A DNA stretch of 64,000 nucleotides, from the NCBI RefSeq assembly GCF_022458985.1, contig NC_061779.1, positions 17,901,001-17,965,000 of the forward strand, in the 5' to 3' direction. Source of the DNA: Mugil cephalus (Eukaryota > Chordata > Actinopteri > Mugiliformes > Mugilidae). This document shows, one piece after another, positions 1 through 12,419 of this stretch (the first letter of the stretch is position 1; every line of letters starts with the position of its first letter). The position numbers and the translations under genes are program-made. The notes under the pieces were generated by a model. That model was not told where the DNA came from. It did no database searches and saw only the letters and a program-made list of their open reading frames with translations.

Positions 1-2289
1 AAACGGCATTCGGCTGTTAGAAGGCCTTCATCTGGCGAGCCCGGGTCAAAGGTCAGTTTAAGAACAGCTTGTCCATAAGATACTGTTTCTTCATGGCTCA
101 TCAACTTCAGTCCACCTGAACCATACCTCTGTAAATTAAGCAAAAAAGCCAGTAAGATGAGTCTGTATTCACCTACATAAATTGAAGTAATTACCAAGGA
201 GGAATTGACATATAAACACCTCAGTGTTCCATTGCCTAAAATTCGTTGACTGTCTGCCACCTTGTGGCCAATCCCAGCAATTGCATACAGACGTCTGGTA
301 TTATTTACTCATGATCAGATGTAATGACAGTGTATTAAGTCATACATATTGTAAGTCACTATTTGTTCCCTTACCTTGACAGAGGATGAGGATGGCATCA
401 TGGTTTCATCATCTGAGTCATCATCTGAATCCCTGAGTTCATCAGCTTCCTGCCACTCCACGTTAGGACCTCGATGGAAGCGCAGGCGGGTTCCTGAATA
501 TCAACACAACAGTGTAACATGATGAATGAGCCGATGTGTGTTGATACTGCGGAGAAAGTGCTACAAAAGGAACACAATACTGCTGTTTGGACACCAGAGG
601 TGAGGACTGTTTAACAACATGCACATCCTGAGGCCATTGTGTTCACATGCAAGTGTCTAGGAAAAATCAGTATATAAATGTGCTGGCTGCAAAAACAAAC
701 AAACAAAAAAGTATTCTTCTGGGCAAACAGTGCGGGGTGACAAAACATTATTTATATGGATTAATTCTGGATCATATGACCCAGGGAGTGCATTGTATAG
801 TAAGCTGATTGTAGTTAGTTAGTTTTGTCTAGTGTTTTTGTTCATTTATTACCATATAGCTTATATATTATAATTACATAGGCCCCAAAGAAACACGTGG
901 ATTGTCCCTCTCAGAGAAATGTGTAGTAAAGTGATCCGTAATGACTTACAAATAAAAACAAAATACACTTACGTGTATATCAATTGAGCATATTACAAAA
1001 TATGCCTTAATTTATGTTTAAACATAACTAATTTAAAAATTTACAATGTAGTATTAAAGCATTAATGATGATTATATGATGTTTATACTAGACCATGTGC
1101 CTTTAAGCTGTGAGGTATATTTCTCAAGTAATTTCTTGAGTTAACTTTCACATGTGTCAGTAGACTGAGGTCCAACTGTGTGTGAATGAGTGTGTGTGCA
1201 CCTTTTAGGAAGCAATGCCAGGCAGTGGAGGGCCAGGAATGAGACCAGGCCATGTCTTCGTCATCAGAAAACGATGAGGACATTGAGAAAACCCCTGACT
1301 CTGATTCACTGCTGGCCTGTGGTAGATCACAAAAAAAATATTATAACAGACATCGGTAAAATAAACAGCTTCAGAAAGCTTGTTATACAGAATGTAGCAG
1401 TAGGTTGAAAGGGAAAGATTACCCTGACACGCCTACGCTCCCTCAGGTGGCCTCTGGACGGGTTGGGTGCGCTACTGGCTAAAGGGGGCCGGGCGTAGGA
1501 ATGTAAACTATTACTGTTGCCAAAAATGTGAACTGGAGATGATCTGAAAAAAAAAAATGACAACGTTATAAATATGAGTTGCTTATAAAGAAAACACAAT
1601 TGCAGTGGTGATACACTGACAGGCATTTATCATGAATGCATGTTATCAGTAATACTATGTATTCTGACCGCGAGATTTTAACATATACACCTCTTAATGC
1701 AATCATCTAATAAAAGATTATTTAGCCAGAATTAGAAAAACGTTGACCAAAATTCTGTTTATAATGACATAGGCATGCGACACAATGCCCGGGGATATTT
1801 CACAACCATGTTTCTAACTTGCAAGTCCTGCTGTGTGAAATAGGTGCGCTGGAGTGTGTGTTATAACATGTGTCAGTCTGCCTTTGTGTTTATGTAGCAT
1901 GTTAGACTTGGCTGATTTTCAAGTCACTGTGTATTTATGCAAACCTCTTATGTGGGGCATCCTTCAGTAGGGGACTCTGAGGACTGGTGGCAATGTTGGC
2001 CAATTCAGCAAGCCAGTTGGTGCTAGGGGAGCAGCTGAGCTCCTGGTGAGACACAGCTCCAACCTGAAATAACCCCGGAGACCTCTGGTCCTCCTCCACC
2101 TCCTGCAGCTCCGGCATGTCATCTGGGGAGAGATGACAGTCACAATGAATACATAGGAAAAAAGCTCAGTTAGCTTAAGTAAATGGCAAATTGAACAATT
2201 TTATCGAGCAATTTACCATAATCCATGTGGCACCCAGGTGAGGAGGGCAGGTCTTCGCTACACTTGAGTGGATCAAAAGACTCGTCCAT
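1..2289 (-). CDS. hbp1: HMG-box transcription factor 1 (HBP1), N-terminal half, cut by left edge
   Basis: Nuclear transcriptional repressor of cell-cycle genes. Six coding exons join in phase: 2289-2217, 2122-1945, 1543-1423, 1316-1202, 493-375 and 128 to beyond position 1, giving about 244 residues. Landmarks matching HBP1 are EDLPSSPG near the start, WLAELANIATSPQSPL, SSPVHI..LHSYARPP, SESESGVFSMSS and SWPSTAWHCFLKG. The last opens the AXH domain, which continues through GLKLMSHEETVSYG and LKLTFDPG at the window edge. The C-terminal HMG box lies outside. The start is taken at the ATG at 2289 because MDESFDPLKCSEDLPSSPG aligns with the MNDSLELL.. part of human HBP1; the human protein has about 27 residues more upstream, so a further 5' coding exon cannot be excluded. 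It lies directly downstream of prkar2b on the same strand, as in human. Confidence 0.93.
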
Positions 2290-2310
2290 TCTCAGATGTT
2301 CTGCTGTTTC

Positions 2311-2340
2311 CTCTTCTTCTTCTTCTTCTTCTTCTTCTTT
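2311..2340. repeat. (CTT)n microsatellite just upstream of the hbp1 start codon
   Basis: About nine CTT units. On the hbp1 strand this is a GAA run ending about 20 bases before the assumed ATG and in frame with it, with a TAG a few codons further upstream. It is therefore either 5' UTR or, if an acceptor lies inside it, a short Glu run. Confidence 0.85.
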
Positions 2341-3610
2341 AACAGGCTACAGTTCAGCTTACTGGTCTTCCATTGTCATAGTCTGACACATAAACTGGAT
2401 TTAGACAAAAACAAAGGACAAAATTGGAGCACATTGATGAGTGCCACTCACAATTCAATTTCTATCAAATATACAATAACCATAAATAAAATTAGAACGA
2501 AATTTGGATTTTCAATAATATTACGGTTTGTTTTTGACAGTGTGGAATTACAACATAGTTATAATACACATAATAAGTAAAAGATATCATGTACAGTGTG
2601 TAGTCGCTGCATGTCGCGTATAGCCTCAGTATCAAAAGGTAGGCAGCCTTAAGGGAAGCCTTTGTCTCTGAATCGACACAGTACACCGCTGTAGCTGGTC
2701 ATGTGACTCGCTGCGTGGAGGCCTTGTTTATAAACTTAAAAGGGTTTGGCGCATGCGCACCAGAGCTCATTCATTCATAACTACGCAGCGAAAGTGAGAA
2801 AAATGAAAAAATCATCCCGAAAAGTGGCACATAGAAGCTGGAAAACACGATTATTTTTAGACATGCATGGATGCCACCTCCGGAGTTTAATATTTTGAGT
2901 ATTTATTAAAAGTGTGATGTCTTTGCACGACGTACAACGGAAGCAAACCCGTCACGGATTTAAAGTAGCTGCAAATACCAATATTAAATCATATCATAGG
3001 TAAGAACTAACGGTCATATGCATCAACGGCGGAAGCACGCTCAAAAAAACAAACCGTTTGACGGTGTAAACGCGGACACGGTGGCGACACATCGCTAATA
3101 AGACGCTTTTAAAAGTGTCATTTCGTTCACAAAGACGGACTGAAAGACAGGCCTAGTCTTTCCCCACTCCTCAAAAGCAGCAGCCGTGTCCTCGGCGCAA
3201 ACCCAAAGGCTGTCGGGTCTAACACTGTAAACAAAAGAATGTCAACAAGTTGAGGCATGACGCAACCTCTCTACCTCGTTCAAAATGAATGACACGAAAA
3301 CCTCCGCCAGCATTTAGGCGACATTTCCCACAGTTCAAAGCAGCTTTCTTTGACCATTTGAAGACTTCTCCAAATACACAACGCTGCTGTCGAGTGGATT
3401 TGTTATCATCAAAACAACAAGCGCCACAGCGAAAAAAAAACAACAACCCACAGTCGACCTCAACCTGCCAATCGACATCAAATAAGCGTGTGACAACCTA
3501 ACTAAAACACCGCATTAGAAAAGCAAATGCACGCGTCACAGAACGACGTAGTCAAAATAAATTTTGAACTTTTTATTTATTCGAAAAAAACTAGTCAACT
3601 TCCCACTTAC

Positions 3611-3840
3611 CAGACCTGTCGCCATCAAGAAACTCTGAGGCATTCACTCGAGGGGTGGGACTGAGTGTTTCAGAGGAAGCCTCCCATTGGTCCACGAGAA
3701 CATCAATAACAAGAATATGCAAAATCTATTGGTCCAGACAGGTGAGGAAAATAGGGTGGGCGGGGCCTACTTTGTTGTTCATCATATCATTGGATGAAAG
3801 TATGTGCCTGTTACTACCCAGTAACAGCTGATTGGCAATA
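3611..3840 (-). promoter_or_regulatory. hbp1: hbp1 first (non-coding) exon and CCAAT-box promoter
   Basis: On the minus strand a strong splice donor (CTG|GTAAGTGGG) sits at 3610/3611, closing a probable non-coding first exon. Upstream are four CCAAT boxes in the transcribed orientation, seen as ATTGG on the plus strand at 3686-3690, 3728-3732, 3790-3794 and 3832-3836, spaced 42, 62 and 42 bases. I see no clear TATA box. The transcription start is inferred to lie near 3640-3680. Confidence 0.6.
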
Positions 3841-6038
3841 ACAGGAACAATACATGGTTATTTTTTATCCGCAATGTTGCAACTACAGCAAGAAAAAGAA
3901 AAAAATAATAGCTCACGCTATATTTTAGATCCATTTCTCTCACTTGAATCGAAATCACTGTTCAATCAACGTTACAAGATCTAGTAAATGAACAAACTAA
4001 GGACTGTTAGGAAATGAATGAACGAATGAATGAAAGAGCAAGAGTGACTGAACAATGAATGAAAAAAAAGCTTTGATAGTGTTCCCTTTCTTCATTGTAA
4101 CAAATAATTGTGAGACACGCAAATATAAAATGTTCTTTATTGACATGAAAAGTGAAACATACAGTACTTTTAGCCAGTATTGTGGGTTTGCCTTCAAAAG
4201 TTAGCAGTACTACCAGGGGGAAATAAAATTAGCACATTTAAATGTTTACCCAGTTTTAAACAATTTAAGCTGCGGACAAAATACACAAAGACTTCAGTCG
4301 TTTAAAAATGGAGAGAGGGAAAGAGAGAGAAGAAGAGAGAAAACCCACTTTAGATTCCTGTTGGGCAGGAAACAGTATAAGTTGTTGGCAGAGGTAGACA
4401 GCAATAATGTATATCTTAATAATGTATGTTTCACTTACACAAAAACAATAGACTTAAATTTTACGTTAAAACACAGAAAGAAAAATCAACTGTCTCAAGA
4501 CATTGCCAAAAATGACTACGGTCTAGCAGGGCGAATGATTAAGTTAAAAGTGGGCCTATATAATAACAGTAAATAGTTTTAAAATTGTACAGTGTTGTAT
4601 ATTCTTACAAAACTATCAGCCGTCTCTCTGAAGTTTGCTTTCATGTAAAAGCATAGTAATAGGCTAACTGCCACAAACACTTACCAACGATGATATACAG
4701 TTTATGGGCATGTTTTCAAGGGATTCGATCTTACGGTGAACAGAAATGTATTTTTGTAAAAATGCTAAGGTCCTGCCAAGTCTACATTCTGATGTAATCA
4801 AAAGGCAAGAAATGTTATTTAAATTAATGTCCTTTAAAAACTGTTTGTCCTTCCTCGTGTTGGGGCTTCTGTACCGGCGCGCGTCCTGCGACAAGAGTAT
4901 CTGACTTATCCGCTCACGATTATCCAGTAAGAAATTAGCTTTGGCATCTTAATTTAAACAAATAATATTTAGAAATTTACAAACAATATCATACTGTAGG
5001 TGTAGCCATAACACAGTGGAGAGAATCGAAGGGACAGTTCACATCTCTGCATGTAGTGCATTTCATCCATCGAGATTGCTTTCATTTGGGTGTCAGAGAC
5101 ATCAGGCGTCGAGATTTCTGCCTTTTCTTAAATATAATGGAATTAGATGGTGCTTGGCGAGCGATGCTCAAGGCGCCAAAAAATCGGGAAAACCCATTAG
5201 TATTGTCTCTTTACGGAAGCCAAGACCCAGAGGCCTTGTTGTGAGGAGTTGTGTCATGGAAGTGTTTTCTGTCTACCTCACTATACGCAACACTAGACTC
5301 AAAGAAGCAAATATCTTCCCATAATAAGAGACGACCTTTGGCTAATCGCAGCAGCAGCTTCAATCCTTCCCTCTGCGCGTTGATACAGTTGGCAGGTGTA
5401 GTTACACAGAAGACGGTTCCGACATGAAATTGCTCTCAATTTTCTTGATTTTCTTGAGTACCCGTGTCATGACTTTCAGAAAAAGACGCAGCTCTTATTT
5501 TTCTTTTTTCAAATGTATTATTGTATTGCTTTGAGCGCCACCGGCTGTGTCATCTGATTCAATTATTTTTGAGAGAAGGCTGAAATCTCTTTGGCTGATA
5601 TCTTGAAAAAACAACAAGTGTCTCCAAAACAATCCGGATGGATGAATAGCACTGCGGGCCAAAGGAACAACATTTAGAATTGATTTTGTAAACTGTCCCC
5701 TTTTAGTGTTTAATGTACAAACAAATAATGCATCTGACACTGACAAGTAAAATGTACACTTACATTTTTAAGGTGAGAGTCGTGAGAAATGTAATTTAAA
5801 CAAGCTTCAAGCTTTAACTCTGGAAAACTCTACTCAGACAAACCTTTCGCGAATCTAGTCTGTTAATTTATTTGACACTCGAATGTTGTAGTGTAGTGGG
5901 TGTTCACATTTCCACATTTCTTGTAGCAAAAGCCGTGTTGTAAGTGGTTTTGGGGAAAACATCCATACGAGCCTTTTGTTGTTTTTTTTTCTTCTTCTTC
6001 TTCTTCTTCCCGCCCATTCACGGTCCATTGGAGTCGTC
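3841..6038. other. Spacer between hbp1 promoter and prkar2b stop; probable prkar2b 3' UTR
   Basis: No protein-coding exon was recognised. Minus-strand poly(A) signals (AATAAA, seen as TTTATT) occur at 5867-5872 and 4136-4141, so the prkar2b 3' UTR may end near 5850 or, with the distal signal, near 4120. A run of GAAT/GAAC-like units lies around 4012-4065 and a (CTT)n run at 5990-6010, the latter about 30 bases after the prkar2b stop codon. Confidence 0.5.
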
Positions 6039-9000
6039 TCATGCAGTTTGTTGCTCAATCTCAGGGCTACTTCCAAACAGGGTGACCAGCTGCTCCTCAT
6101 AGTTAGCAATGTTTCTCTTCATGATGTCCATGCACGGGCCTAGCAGTCTCTCAAAGGCCTGAACGTCCATCACTGGGAAAAGAATGGAAAGTAGCAGAAG
6201 CAGAAGTTGAGGATAATTAAACAGAGATACGTAAAATAGCACGCGATTTACGAGAAAATGTTTGTAAAGTACGTATCGGTGAACATAAAATGTACCCAAG
6301 CATTTGACATTCCCCACAGCATAGGCAGATGCAGCCCTGGGCTTGTTTGTGACAAGAGCCAACTCCCCAAAATACTGGCCCCTAGTGCATGTGGCAATTT
6401 CCACCTCCTCTTCCTCCTGGTCTTTTTTTGACTGGCAAGAAGGAAAAGTACATTACAAGACAGCACAGAGGGCCAAAGTACCTTTGATACTTTTCTATGA
6501 GAAGTTAGAAATGAAGAGATTGTGTAAAAATACCCGGCTTCTTTTCATGGTGATTCTGACTTGGCCAGATTCAACAATGTAGAAGCAATCTGCTAAGTCA
6601 CCCTGCAATGCAAAGCCACAAAGTAACTTTAAATCGCTCTACATAAACAAGTGAAAATGAATAAATAAATCAATAAAAACCGATGAAGAGTATAAAGAGA
6701 TTCATCACCTGAGCGATAATCTGCTGTGAATCGTTGTACACCCTGGTGGAAAGCACGTCTACCACCTTCATTCTCTCTGACAGCTGTGGATGAAAGGACG
6801 CAAGGTTGACAACAGTTCGACTGGTAAATTCACAGTGCACTTTCTTAATGATGGAGGGCAAAGCTAATCTCGACCTCTAAAGATGTAAGCAGTGGTAGTG
6901 TCTCAATGAATGCCTCGTACAGCTTCCTCTTCTTGGCGTTGTTCTTCACTATGATCCTCCTGAATGTCAGACGATCCTGAAGCGCAGAAAGAAATCACAG
7001 GGAAAAAAAATGTATGTTTGAAGACACAAGCCCGCGTATATATTTAAAGATGACATTTTTGAGTATTTTTACATCAAAATCCATCTTGTTTCCTGTAAAA
7101 TACCAAACAGCAAGTCTGATGGCTCATTTTCATTGTGATTTTATTCATTTTCCAGAGTTCCAGTTTATGTTGGTGCCTGTTCAATAAACAATAACTCATA
7201 GGAAACAATATTTAACGCAGGATAAGTTTGGAAGGATATAAAGTCCAAAGACTACTACTGGGCTAGGCAGTGTTTTAGACATGCAGTCATGCAGTGCAGA
7301 CTGTTACATATTGTACTGCAGGGAACATATGCAGCTGCAGAGGGCGCCCTCTAGCTGTGAAACCAAACAAACAAACCAAGCAGACGAGGCCCTAATCTTA
7401 AGCTAAAAGACCCAGGACTCAAAGTCATGCAGATTTATTATCTTACCACAATGCCACAACATTAAGTTTATCAGAGGCTGAGCAAAGCTCTGACTGTTTG
7501 CTCAAAGGTCGTTAGGCAGCACTGTCCCTCCCCGACCTAAGCTGACCCTTGGTGGAACAGTTGAGGCTCAAACACACATTACAAGTGTTCAGGTCAACAA
7601 GGGACCAGCAGCAACCTGCCCGGTCTGCGCAGAGATGACATAACGAAGCTGTTACCCACACTTTAAGGACACGACCCTCACCGAGTCATTAATAAACAAG
7701 CTGCTTCACAGGAAGAGGCAAGTAGCAACTGAAGTCCTACAACAGCTGTTCTCGCTGCAGTTTATAAAACAGTTTGGTGTCGTTTGAGCAAAACACCGTC
7801 CGATAGACAGGAATTTCACTTCAAAAGATCGTACGGTGCCAGAATTTTGTACATTTTCATGAACACCTTGAGCAACTGTTGGGAAAACAGACTAGTTTAG
7901 TTTCATCAATGGGCAACGAAAGCTGTCTTAATAGGCCTACATTAACATTCATAAATTTTCATATTCATTTTGCATATTCACTGACCTTGATACAAGCATT
8001 AATGATTATGTAAAATCATTACCAGAGGCACGATTAGTGCTCTCTCAGATTTTCCTGACTCCACTGGGTTTTATAAAGTAGCTATGTTATCTCAGTTGGA
8101 CAACCTGCTCTCACTCTGTGGCAGCAGGTAGCAACACTGCCACAGTCAACCTGGTTGTTTATTTAAATTGTGACAACCGACAGCGCAGCGTGTTATAAAA
8201 ACCTGAGTAAGGAGCCAACTGTGCTGTTGCAGGAAGATGTAATGGTTTACTCACTAGGCACCAAAGGGCTCCAGGCGAGGTGGCGATTATTGTGGCTGCC
8301 CTGGGGGTGTTGTACATCAACGCCAGCTCTCCAAAGCTGCCTCTGTTGTCATAGCAGCCTACCAGCTTCTCCACACCGTCAACCTTTACGAATATGTTAA
8401 ACGTCCCGCTGAATGAAGAAAATACAAGGAGGGGGATAAACATCACAGCAGATGTAGCAAATGTAGCAGCCCTGAGATTGAGCGACAAAAGGGGACATGT
8501 GTACGTCTCCTGAAATCTAAAAACAAGTCAGCAAGAAAACTTTTAGGGATTCTTTTATAAATACATAGCCAGGTGTAGCCGGATTAAATTCTTATGAGGA
8601 TATGAGTCTGGTAACAGGCCATTAGGAATATATCATGGGGCTGGTTTCAACCGACAGACAAAAAAGAAACATATCTGCAACTGGATGCAGGCATGCAGCC
8701 GATCAGAGCCATTGCGTTGTAAACAAATTCAACAGCATTCAGATGACATGCATGACAACGCCACTGTTACACCATCCATCACTGCATGAAGCCGGTCCAA
8801 GCTATTGGATTGGCCCTGCAGATCGTTTCTTGGATCATACTCAGTTCCCAGTGGAGCAACTCCAGGCCAACTTTCTGCCACAAAAAATTGTGGGTGGGGA
8901 TGTCGGTCTGGCTTCCAAGCTAACAGCCTTCATATATGACAGTCGACTATCTGGTTAAAAAGAATCAGGAATGTCGCGAGAACGACGTGAATAACTACCT

Positions 9001-12000
9001 TTCAATAACATAGAAGTTGTCCCCATCATCATCTTGATCAATGATGTGCTCCCCTTCTGTGCAGAACTTCTCAAATATGGCATCCAGCACCTGAGACATC
9101 TCTTCCTGTGGTTGGGAGAAACATCACAACACTTGAAACAACGATGCTGAACGCACTCTGGTTTCTGTCTCTGCAACTGAGCATGCAGCTAAAAGTGTCT
9201 GGTCTCCGACCATGTTCTCCTTTGTGTAGTGAAACAGATGTCGGGGCACAAACCAGAGAATAGTCTACTCACTGGATCCAGATTCTTGAACAGAAGAATG
9301 TCCCTACATGCTTCCTGTAGCCTCTGTCTCTGCTCGTCGGTTTTTGGGTGGGTGACCTACAAGATGAAACAGTGAAGTGGCCTCATGGTGGCTGACACAT
9401 ACAGACCTTATATAGGTCACCATTTTATCCACATTCAGAGCCACCGTCCATGCTGTTAAATGTGAAATTCAACTGATAATGAAAAATTAGATAACTGCAG
9501 CGTGGGGACGCAGTTTACCCTTGACTCTTTATCCTCGTCATCTTCATCGGGATTGAACGCCTCAGCACACACTGCACGAAAGAGAGCAACAAGTGAATGA
9601 AATTTAGAAAGACACTTATTTTGTCCATCCAGTGTTTGGATGGACACATTGAATTAGTGACTGTAAAGGCCAAAGCTGTAACTTGAATCAGAGGATTCAT
9701 GGCTGTCTTAAGGTCTATGAAATCCTGCCTACGATTTTATTCTCCAGTGTGGCACTCGTGTGCCATGTGCACTGGTGTAAAGTAACAAAGAACTGTACTT
9801 AAGTTCTTAGGTATAATCCTAAGGTACTTACTTAAATGACCCCATTTTATTTTGGGGAGAGATATCATATCTTTCTACTTCACTACACTTATCTAACCAT
9901 TCAGGAATCCGGCGATTTGTTGAACAGTCATTTAAGCCACCTCACAGTATATAAAATGAGTAAAACCAGCTCTCAGTCAGTCTCTGTGTTTACATGCTGT
10001 AATAATAACCCAGTAGTATGACATCTGAAAACAGAACCCTGAGAGACTTCACACAGGATGTTTATTGAATGTATTCATACTTAGATAAAAAAAAAAAACA
10101 GATCTGAGCACTTTTTCCACCACAGGCTATGTGTGCATTAAGCAACAGATGAATCGATTTACATTTATGAAAAACTGAACTTCAAGCACATCTTACACAA
10201 CCTCGAAAAAGAATGTTTGCTTTTTAGGTGAGCCGCAGCAAAGGCCAAATTCCAGACAGAAAAAGACAACTCCCAGGAATGATTTAGCACCATTTCATGC
10301 TATAAATCTTTCAATATAAAAAAACTTTTCTTGTCTTAAGTTTGGGGATCTGGGGAGATGGTGGCTCACACTCATACTATGTTTCCTTCCTAGATTCTAA
10401 CAGCAAGGCGTGGTAGCAGCAATACGCTTTTACTTAAGTAACAGTTACTTAAGTAGTAGTGTCCTTTGATGCTCATTTCCTGGCGTGATACTAGCTCTCA
10501 CAAAATAGTTAAACGTAAACAAGCAGCCACCGGCCCTGAAACTGCAAAGTTATTCTCGTGAAGCTGCCGTCTCACTGTTATATTATGAGAATCAGCTGAT
10601 TATTAGCAGCGCCTCTTGTCCCGATCCTCCCGCCCACCTCACTCACTGACATTATCAACCCAGGTTCAAGACAGAGTGGCTTCACAGGCTCCAGTAAATT
10701 AAGCCTATTATAATGCGTGGAAGACAGTAATAAAGGACAGATGGAAAAAAAACCCTTTAGATATCACTTGTACTGGAGCGAATGTGACGCAGCCTCTGTG
10801 CTAGCGTGTCAAAGAAGACTTTTATGTTTCCTGCACTGACACTGTCCAGAGTTTTTCCCTCTGATACGACGGACTTTTAGGAGCCAACTTTTTCAGGCCG
10901 GGCGGCAAATGGGAACTCACCCGATGCTCTCCTGATGAATCTGTTTATCACTGGTGCTGTGGAGCATAGACAAAATACACACTGTAAGTTACATTTCATC
11001 ACAAAGTACATCTATGTGACAGTTATTATAAGGAAGGCTCCCGTGTTTCTACAGCTACAGCAGTACGTGTGGAATGAGCTCATTAGGGATCCATATTCAT
11101 CCGGGGACGACCTGAATAAGGACAGCTGCTTTGAAGTGGATTTGGGTCTTTGAATCGCATTTAAATGAGAGGAAAAAATTCAAATGTAAAACGCAGCAAA
11201 AAAAAGTGCCAAGCTCCTACACAATGGGTCGGTATGAAATATACATTAGACAGGAGGCCTCGTCCATTAATAGCCTGCCAGCCAGTGATGGCTGGGAGGA
11301 GCTCAGTGAAATATGCTTAAAACAGGAGGCGTGTAAAACAGCAAATGCCTACTAGTTTAGTTTAGTTAGTTTAACAGCTGAACACGGTTGTCCTTATGTA
11401 ACCATTACAGACAGCCTTGCAGACCCCACCACTCATTGGGATGCTGTGTCAGTCTCCTCGCTGCACCTCCTTGCTGCCACTGTGCCTATGATATGACTTA
11501 GGAAACACTAAGCCACGGTCGTGTTGCGTGTGGCCTATTGCTTGCATCGCACAGTGGAGCTTCAGTGTTCCACCTCCATCTGCTTTGTCATATTTGTGCT
11601 ACAGTAGCTGATCATGGTATATGGGCCCAGCAAGGCCCGCACCTGCAGCAGGAAAATATTCAAATGATCCAGAGCTGCAGGGCTCCTGTGGAACAAACAC
11701 GGTGTCTCGGCTCTGCGGCTCGTGTCCTTTAACGCCATCCTTATCACACAAACGCGTGTTCGCGGACGAAAAGCAGCACACGTTCACGGAGCGTCTTTCA
11801 GCCTCCGTGACCATATATGGCAAATGACAGAGCCGAGGTGGATGCAAGGTGGCGGAGCATCTCTGCGCCCAGTGTGTCCTCTCCCAGAGAACAGAAGCCA
11901 TGCATGATTATTACTGAAAATAAATACAATCCGCCCCATCTCCACGCTAACGCACAGCACATTCCTGACACATAGTAAATCTATCGGCCCACCTATGAAT

Positions 12001-12257
12001 TCCTCGTCATCGTCGTCGTCTTCCTCTCCGTTTTCCGAATCGATCTGCATGGCTTCGTCAATGAAATTGACCGCTTTTCCAGGTCTCGGGGCCGAATTTT
12101 GGTCATTGCCAAACGCGGCCTCTTTGGTCTCGCTGTCCTTCAGCTGGGTGAAGTACTGTAACGCAAACTCGAGCAAATCCCTGGGCTGATTCCTTAGCAC
12201 TTCCACGGTAAAGCTCTGTAACAGCTCCGTCAGTCCTTCAGGAATTTCTATACTCAT
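6039..12257 (-). CDS. prkar2b: cAMP-dependent protein kinase type II-beta regulatory subunit (RII-beta)
   Basis: Holds PKA catalytic subunits inactive until cAMP binds. Eleven in-phase exons: 12257-11993, 10956-10921, 9571-9519, 9356-9273, 9105-8999, 8408-8255, 6976-6875, 6783-6709, 6602-6534, 6431-6296 and 6172-6039; 404 aa against 418 in human. The start [14 protein letters not shown] opens the dimerisation/AKAP-docking helix bundle (about residues 1-44). An acidic linker ends in EEFI. The 36-base exon 2 encodes the inhibitor segment with RRAS at 97-100, the RII autophosphorylation type. Phosphate-binding cassettes [14 protein letters not shown] (207-220) and [14 protein letters not shown] (336-349) mark cAMP sites A and B. 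The protein ends IEQQTA. RII-beta rather than RII-alpha is chosen from the N-terminus and from the hbp1 neighbour. Confidence 0.96.
9776..10480. mobile_element. Degenerate fish interspersed repeat in prkar2b intron 2 (TTACTTAAGTA-type ends)
   Basis: The left part (9776-9900) contains GTAACAAAGAACTGTACTTAAG and CTACTTCACTACACTT-like words. The right part (10428-10465) contains TTTTACTTAAGTAACAG and GTTACTTAAGTAGTAG. Such ACTTAAGTA-rich repeats are common in fish genomes. The boundaries and the family are uncertain, and no transposase reading frame was seen. Confidence 0.4.
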
Positions 12258-12353
12258 TCCTGTTATCAGTCTATGAATGTGGACAAAACCGGTTTGCTGC
12301 GAACTGGAGACGATCAAAGGCGCGCAAAGCCGAGATTCGGTGGGTTTGTAGGT

Positions 12354-12392
12354 GTGCGCGCGTGCGTGTGCGTGCGTGCGTGTGTGTGTGTG
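12354..12392. repeat. GT/GC-rich microsatellite upstream of prkar2b
   Basis: Alternating GTGC/GTGT units lie about 100 bases 5' of the prkar2b start codon, so in the 5' UTR or core promoter. This purine-pyrimidine alternation can adopt Z-DNA; that is an inference. Confidence 0.75.
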
Positions 12393-12419
12393 GGAAAAAA
12401 AAAAGCCAAAATTAGCAGA

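Noticed and set aside
2995-3010. Plus-strand donor-like ATAG|GTAAGAAC, suggesting a gene divergent from hbp1
   Set aside because: No plus-strand exon chain or coding sequence follows it before prkar2b, so it is probably chance.
8635-8958. 107-codon plus-strand open frame inside a prkar2b intron
   Set aside because: Antisense to the gene, no recognisable domain, no flanking splice signals forming a larger product.
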